Shown here: positions 30,009 through 33,607 of the stretch, piece by piece
Layout: each line of letters opens with the position of its first letter
Numbering within the stretch: position 1 is the stretch's first letter
Assembly: GCA_946887385.1 (NCBI GenBank)
Contig: CAMPKU010000010.1
Location: 1-33,607 of the forward strand
Origin: an uncultured Gammaproteobacteria bacterium
Lineage (GTDB): Bacteria; Pseudomonadota; Gammaproteobacteria; Rariloculales; Rariloculaceae
Length of the DNA stretch: 33,607 bases
Reading direction: 5' to 3'
Position numbers and translations under genes: made by a program
The notes under the pieces: model-generated
Database searches by the model: none
What the model saw: only the letters and a program-made list of their open reading frames with translations
Told to the model about the DNA's origin: nothing

Positions 30009-31227
30009 CGCGCTTCAAGTCCTCCGGCTCGTCCGCCGGCGCCGGTTCGATCGCTTCGCTGGGTTCCGGCGCGCGCGGTGAGTCCGCCGCGGGCGGTTCA
30101 GCGGCGGGCGGTTCGACTGTGGGCGGTTTGTCCGCCGCAGACAGCTCGGCCGTGCGCGTCTTGTCCGCGGCGCTTAGCTGCGGTTCGGCCGCCTCGGCAG
30201 CCGGCGGCGCCTCGGGGAAGTAGACGCCGCGATGCACGAAGTTCATCGCGAGCGAGGCCACGAGCGTTGTCACGGCCACTACGGCTTCGTCCTCGGCCTC
30301 GCGCGGATAAACCTGTTTGAGCACCTCCGCGCGTTTGGCGAGGTCGCGCACCAAGCTGCGCGTTTTTTCAGGGAAATGGCCCGTCCAGCGAAACACGGCC
30401 GCCATGAGCTGGCGCTCGTGCCGGCGGATCAGCTCCGCAGCGGGACGGGTCTCGTGCGCCGATCCGTCGTCGCTCTCTTGCAAGTCGTCGAAGATCGCGC
30501 GCAAGTCGCCGTCCAAGCCGGCAGCGCCGGCTTCGGCGTCGGCCGCGAAGTTTTGATAGTACTGCTCGAGCGAGTAGACGATGCCGCTCACGTCCTCATC
30601 GAGCTCCGTGGCTGTAACGAGCGGCTCGCCGAGCTGCGACATCGTGCGTGCGGCGTACTCGAGCTTCGCGAGCGCGGTGGGCAGTTGCGCGTAGTCGGCG
30701 CGCCACTCGCGTCCCGGCGTCATCCAAACGGCGAACGTCTCGGACCAGTCCTCGTCGGGATGCTTCTGCGCGTACCAGCCCGGCAGGTGCCGCACGAAGC
30801 GGCGGCTAAACGGCTGCGGCCGGTAGTCCTCGCGATAGGGTTGCGTGATCGACCCGAACAGCTTCACCCAGTCTTCGCGGTCGTAGAGCTTGTACGCATA
30901 GTTCACCACGTGGCCCATCTCGTGGCGCAGGTACCGCAGGATGTCCGCCTGATTGAAGCCTTCGATGTGACCGACCTGCTCGCCGTGCAGGGCCGTGAGA
31001 TCCGGATGTGCGAGGTAGAACGGAATGCCGATCACGACGGTGCCGAACGGCACGCCCCACTCGGTCGACAGATGAAAGCGCGGCACTACCTTGATGCCCG
31101 AGCGCAAGAGCTCGGCGCGGAACTCGTCGATCACGGGCTCTAGCCGCGTGCCGGCGATCGTGAGCCCGAGGTCGCGGATCGGCGCGCCGAAAAGGTTCGA
31201 CTCACGAAAGACCTGCGACGAGGACAT
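29998..31227 (-). CDS. Putative zinc-binding metallopeptidase (Peptidase_Mx-like)
   Basis: The 409-residue protein has no signal peptide. The zinc motif HEMGH (H102, E103, H106) is followed by SETFAVW with Glu163 as a likely third ligand. This agrees with the putative zinc-binding metallo-peptidase family as I remember it. Residues 335-409 are a low-complexity tail of Ala, Pro, Glu and AADK-type units (positions about 30000-30225), unlikely to be part of the fold. ATG 31227 lacks a clear Shine-Dalgarno site. The gene converges on the ATP-grasp ligase; a ligase and a peptidase side by side suggest a peptide or peptidoglycan-like modification pair, which is inference. Confidence 0.8.
   Translation of the reverse strand: MSSSQVFRESNLFGAPIRDLGLTIAGTRLEPVIDEFRAELLRSGIKVVPRFHLSTEWGVPFGTVVIGIPFYLAHPDLTALHGEQVGHIEGFNQADILRYLRHEMGHVVNYAYKLYDREDWVKLFGSITQPYREDYRPQPFSRRFVRHLPGWYAQKHPDEDWSETFAVWMTPGREWRADYAQLPTALAKLEYAARTMSQLGEPLVTATELDEDVSGIVYSLEQYYQNFAADAEAGAAGLDGDLRAIFDDLQESDDGSAHETRPAAELIRRHERQLMAAVFRWTGHFPEKTRSLVRDLAKRAEVLKQVYPREAEDEAVVAVTTLVASLAMNFVHRGVYFPEAPPAAEAAEPQLSAADKTRTAELSAADKPPTVEPPAAEPPAADSPRAPEPSEAIEPAPADEPEDLKRASR
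30000..30225 (-). repeat. Low-complexity repetitive tail coding region
   Basis: The 3' end of the metallopeptidase gene carries degenerate repeats, including GGCGGGCGGTTC-type units on the + strand and two LSAADK copies in the protein. Such tracts change length easily by slippage. The tail is rich in Ala, Pro and Glu. Confidence 0.6.
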
Positions 31228-31290
31228 GGTCTACCTATCTTGAGGGGGAGGGCTGGCTCGTCCATTTTGACATCCACGGGCTACGGCGCC

Positions 31291-31333
31291 GGGGACGGAT
31301 CTATTTTTTCGCAGAAAAAATAGATCCGTCCCC
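31291..31333. repeat. 20-bp perfect inverted repeat (GGGACGGATCTATTTTTT family)
   Basis: GGGGACGGATCTATTTTTTC at 31291-31310 is followed by a GCA loop and its exact reverse complement at 31314-31333. It is much more AT-rich than its surroundings. It lies between divergent genes. I recall near-identical units scattered in proteobacterial genomes, perhaps linked to REP-type transposases. It could also end transcription in both directions. Confidence 0.85.
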
Positions 31334-31342
31334 CCTTGACTC

Positions 31343-31391
31343 TTGACATGGGGCGCCTAGATGTCCTAGTGTCCTACATCAATAGGACACT
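31343..31391 (+). promoter_or_regulatory. Promoter and operator of the YtrA-like operon
   Basis: TTGACA at 31343-31348 and TAGTGT at 31367-31372 (18-bp spacing) make a plausible sigma-70 promoter. TGTCCTA occurs at 31362-31368 and 31370-31376. The reverse complement TAGGACA at 31383-31389 completes a 10-bp perfect inverted repeat, TAGTGTCCTA-N6-TAGGACACTA (31367-31392). The repeat covers the -10 box and reaches the ATG, as an operator for a GntR/YtrA repressor would; the regulator gene is in the same operon. Confidence 0.6.
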
Positions 31392-32258
31392 ATGTCACGG
31401 GTACACATGGTCACGATCGACGGCCTCTCTTTCGGCTACGGGCGCGCGGCGCTATTCAATGAGCTCGCGCTCGGGCTCACGCCGGGCAATATCTATGGGC
31501 TGCTCGGCATCAACGGCGCAGGCAAGTCGACGCTGCTGAAGCTGATCTCGGGCCTCTTGTTCGCCCGGACGGGAACGGTGCGCACGCTCGGGCAGAATCC
31601 GGCGGCGCGACGGCCGAGCTTCCTGGCCGATGTGTTCGTGCTGCCCGAGGACGCGCAAGCGCCGAGCATGACGGCGCGCGACTACGTGCGAACCCGGGCG
31701 CCGTTCTATCCGCGCTTCGATCACGCGTTGCTCGAGCGGTATTTGCGCGAGCTGGAGCTGCCGGGCAATGCCGGCAATCTCGCCGCCCTCTCGTACGGTC
31801 AGCAAAAGAAGTTCCTGCTCGCGTTCGGCCTGGCGAGCCAGGCGAAGCTCGTGTTGCTCGACGAGCCCACGAACGGGCTCGACATTCCCGCGAAGAGCGT
31901 GCTGCGGCGCGTCATAGCCGAGGCGGTGGGCGACGAGCGCTTGTTCGTGATCTCCACTCATCAGGTTCGCGATCTCGGCGCGCTGATGGACCCGATCGTG
32001 ATCCTTCATCAAGGGCGCGTGCTGCTGAACAGCACGCTCACCGAGATCGGCGCACGCGTGCGCATGACGCAGCAGCCCACACCGCCCATCGCCGGCACGG
32101 AGGGCCTGCTGTTCAGCGAGCCCGCCGTCGGCGGCTTCTGGTCCGTGTGGCGCGGCGGCGGCGACGGGCCGCTCGACCTCGAGGTGCTCTTCAACGCGTT
32201 CGTCACCAGCCCCGACGTCGTTCGCTCGGCGCTCACGAGCCCCGGAGGTGCGGCGTGA
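31392..32258 (+). CDS. ABC transporter ATP-binding protein (YtrB-like)
   Basis: The 288-residue ABC ATPase has Walker A GINGAGKST (39-47), signature LSYGQQKK, Walker B LVLLDEPTNGLD and H-loop ISTHQ. The first 210 residues match ABC-2-type exporter subunits; the last 70 are unusual (VRMTQQPTPP ... VFTSPDVVRSA-like) and may contact the membrane partner. ATG 31392 directly follows the operator half-site and has only a weak AGGA; MVTIDGL (31407) is an alternative start. The gene is followed by a permease with GTGA overlap. With the GntR gene it fits YtrA-controlled transporters, which in Bacillus and Xanthomonas respond to cell-wall-active antibiotics. Substrate not known. Confidence 0.9.
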   Translation: MSRVHMVTIDGLSFGYGRAALFNELALGLTPGNIYGLLGINGAGKSTLLKLISGLLFARTGTVRTLGQNPAARRPSFLADVFVLPEDAQAPSMTARDYVRTRAPFYPRFDHALLERYLRELELPGNAGNLAALSYGQQKKFLLAFGLASQAKLVLLDEPTNGLDIPAKSVLRRVIAEAVGDERLFVISTHQVRDLGALMDPIVILHQGRVLLNSTLTEIGARVRMTQQPTPPIAGTEGLLFSEPAVGGFWSVWRGGGDGPLDLEVLFNAFVTSPDVVRSALTSPGGAA

Positions 32259-33004
32259 ACGACCAGCTTTCGTGGCAACGGTTGGCGTGGTTGCTGCTCG
32301 TGGACGTCATGCGTATCGGACGCTCGGCTCTCGTGATCATCGGCATCGCCGCCGGCGTGGCGCTCGGCGTCTCGTTGGGCGGCGCGTATGACGGCGACGT
32401 TGGGCAGGGGCCGACGTTCTATCGCGCCTTCTTCATCGCCGCGCTGTTCGCCTGGGGCACCATCGCCACGAGCGGCTGCTTCAACGACATGCACGGCCGC
32501 GCAACCAATACGGCGTTCCTGCTATTGCCGGCTTCGGCGCTCGAGAAGACCCTGTCGCGTTTGCTCATCTATACGGTTGGGGTGATCGCCAGTTTGCTCG
32601 TGCTCACCACGGTGCTCTCGTGGCTGCTCGAAAGCATCAACAGCCTCTGGATCGGTGAGCGGCGCGAATTCTTCTCGCCGTTCGACGCGCTGGCGTGGTC
32701 GCTTTTGCCGCACTACCTCGTGGCGCAGTCGCTGCTGTTTCTGGGCGCCGCGTGGTTTCGCAAGCTGCAGTACGTCAAAACGATCGCCGCAATCATTGCC
32801 ATCGTCGTGGGGCTCACCGCATTCGCGGTGCTCCTCGCCTGGTTGCTCGGCCCACGCGGCACGGGCACCGGCTTGGTCATCGACGATCCGATCGACTTCA
32901 CCGTCGAGGTTGTGCCCTGGGCGTATTACGCCGTGCTGCCGCTGCTGTGCTGGTTCGTGGCGTGGTTGCGCGTGAGCGAGGCACAGGTGAGCCATGGAGT
33001 TTAG
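32255..33004 (+). CDS. ABC transporter membrane subunit
   Basis: The 249-residue protein has about six hydrophobic segments (for example ALVIIGIAAGVALGVSL, RAFFIAALFAWGTIA, LIYTVGVIASLLVLTTVLSWLL, TIAAIIAIVVGLTAFAVLLAWLL). A TAFLLLPASALEKTLSRLL segment resembles the coupling region of ABC-2 permeases. The start GTG 32255 overlaps the ATPase stop as GTGA and has CGGAGG at 32243-32248. The frame runs upstream to 32147 without membrane-protein character. It would form the export channel with the ATPase just upstream. The 3' end overlaps the GntR start by 11 nt. Confidence 0.85.
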   Translation: MNDQLSWQRLAWLLLVDVMRIGRSALVIIGIAAGVALGVSLGGAYDGDVGQGPTFYRAFFIAALFAWGTIATSGCFNDMHGRATNTAFLLLPASALEKTLSRLLIYTVGVIASLLVLTTVLSWLLESINSLWIGERREFFSPFDALAWSLLPHYLVAQSLLFLGAAWFRKLQYVKTIAAIIAIVVGLTAFAVLLAWLLGPRGTGTGLVIDDPIDFTVEVVPWAYYAVLPLLCWFVAWLRVSEAQVSHGV

Positions 33005-33365
33005 CCAACCGAAGGGGATCTATCAGCAGATCGCCGAGCAGATGCGCGATCGCATCCTGGCCGGCGAGTGGCAGGAGGGCGAGCGCATCCCTTCGGTGCG
33101 CGAGCTGGCCGCCGGCGTGGGCGTCAACCCGAATACCGTGAACAAGAGCTATCAAGCGCTGCTCGATCGCGAAATCATCGAGAACCAACGCGGCCTCGGC
33201 TACTTCGTGGCCGCCGAGGCGAAGCGGCGGATCATCGAGCAGCTGCGCGAGGAGTTCGTGAGCAACGAGCTGCCGCGCATTTTTCGCACGATGCGGGTGC
33301 TCGGCATGCAGCCCAGAGACCTCGAGCCGTACTTCGCGCAATCGAACGGAGAACCAAGGTCATGA
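32994..33365 (+). CDS. GntR family regulator, YtrA subfamily
   Basis: The 123-residue protein has the GntR winged helix in residues 1-75: IYQQIAEQMRDRILAGEWQEGERIPSVRELA, then VNPNTVNKSYQALLDREII and GLGYFV. The C-terminal part is only about 48 residues, as in the YtrA subfamily, and lacks a large ligand domain. Such regulators usually repress a linked ABC transporter. The TGTCCTA inverted repeat before the first gene is the likely target. Start ATG 32994 has AGGTGA at 32985; it overlaps the permease end and its own end overlaps the next gene (ATGA). Confidence 0.92.
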   Translation: MEFSQPKGIYQQIAEQMRDRILAGEWQEGERIPSVRELAAGVGVNPNTVNKSYQALLDREIIENQRGLGYFVAAEAKRRIIEQLREEFVSNELPRIFRTMRVLGMQPRDLEPYFAQSNGEPRS

Positions 33366-33607
33366 GGAACAGCCAGCGCGTCGTGCTTGCAGTGATCGGA
33401 GGTATAGCTGCGGTAATACTGGCAATGGCGATTTGGGTGAGGTTCGCAGCGCCGAGCGCGCCGGATCTTTCAGGCGAGCGCACCGCGCAAACCTACGACT
33501 TCGCGGATTTCCAAGGCGTGGAGGTCGGCGGGCAGTGGCAGGTGACGATCGAGCGCGGCGACGTGTGGCGCGTGGCCGTCGATGCCCCGGCGGAGCTCAT
33601 CGAGAAC
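33362..33607 (+). CDS. DUF2807-type (GIN domain) protein, 3' truncated by window end
   Basis: 82 codons are visible and the frame continues out of the window. An N-terminal signal or membrane helix (VVLAVIGGIAAVILAMAIWVRF) precedes YDFADFQGVEVGGQWQVTIERGD, which matches the start of DUF2807/GIN-type beta-helical proteins. ATG 33362 overlaps the GntR stop as ATGA, with AAGG just upstream. Its place as last visible gene of the operon suggests co-regulation with the transporter. Function of the family is unknown to me. Confidence 0.75.
   Translation, partial: MRNSQRVVLAVIGGIAAVILAMAIWVRFAAPSAPDLSGERTAQTYDFADFQGVEVGGQWQVTIERGDVWRVAVDAPAELIEN

Noticed and set aside
1..33607. CRISPR array, tRNA, rRNA, insertion sequence or prophage
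   Set aside because: I saw no regular short repeats with unique spacers, no tRNA- or rRNA-like sequence, no transposase or integrase and no phage structural genes.

Overview
The window is GC-rich chromosomal DNA, with protein-coding capacity on almost every base. It appears to come from a Gammaproteobacterium. TonB-dependent receptor, PQQ dehydrogenase, DUF6152-type and YtrA-type genes recall Steroidobacterales/Nevskiales/Woeseiales-like organisms; this lineage guess is inference, as there is no rRNA or marker gene. I saw no tRNA, rRNA, CRISPR array, insertion sequence or phage gene.

Region A (1-18976, + strand) is one tight operon. It begins inside a giant surface-protein gene whose 5' end lies outside the window. 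The visible part is about 3,960 codons, with repeated beta modules, two RTX-like calcium-binding blocks and a C-terminal OmpA-like peptidoglycan-binding domain. Five genes follow with gaps of 8-23 nt or overlaps of 4-8 nt: a small DUF3467 protein, a GAF domain fused to an HlyD-type adaptor, a PqqD-like/M50 metalloprotease/lipoyl adaptor fusion, a shortened SecA paralogue and a small secreted adaptor. No ABC exporter or TolC gene is present. I propose a dedicated SecA-like plus M50/HlyD export and anchoring system for the giant protein. This is the most unusual system in the window.

Region B (18977-22263) starts with a non-coding gap holding a long imperfect palindrome and a direct repeat. A secreted thermonuclease (- strand) follows, then a lipoprotein soluble-type PQQ aldose dehydrogenase and a DUF6152-type exported protein (both + strand).

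Region C (22260-28747) carries a PadR regulator with a small membrane partner, a membrane-anchored PQQ/cytochrome c alcohol dehydrogenase (all - strand), and a divergent TonB-dependent receptor. The receptor is followed by a strong hairpin.

Region D (28977-31227) is a convergent pair: a D-Ala-D-Ala-ligase-like ATP-grasp enzyme and a putative zinc metallopeptidase with a repetitive acidic/Pro tail. Their 3' ends overlap by 11 bp.

Region E (31228-33607) begins with a 20-bp perfect inverted repeat. Next comes a promoter with three TGTCCTA half-sites, and then a YtrA-like operon: ABC ATPase, membrane permease, GntR/YtrA regulator and the start of a DUF2807-type protein cut by the window end. The half-sites are probably the operator of the operon's own GntR regulator.
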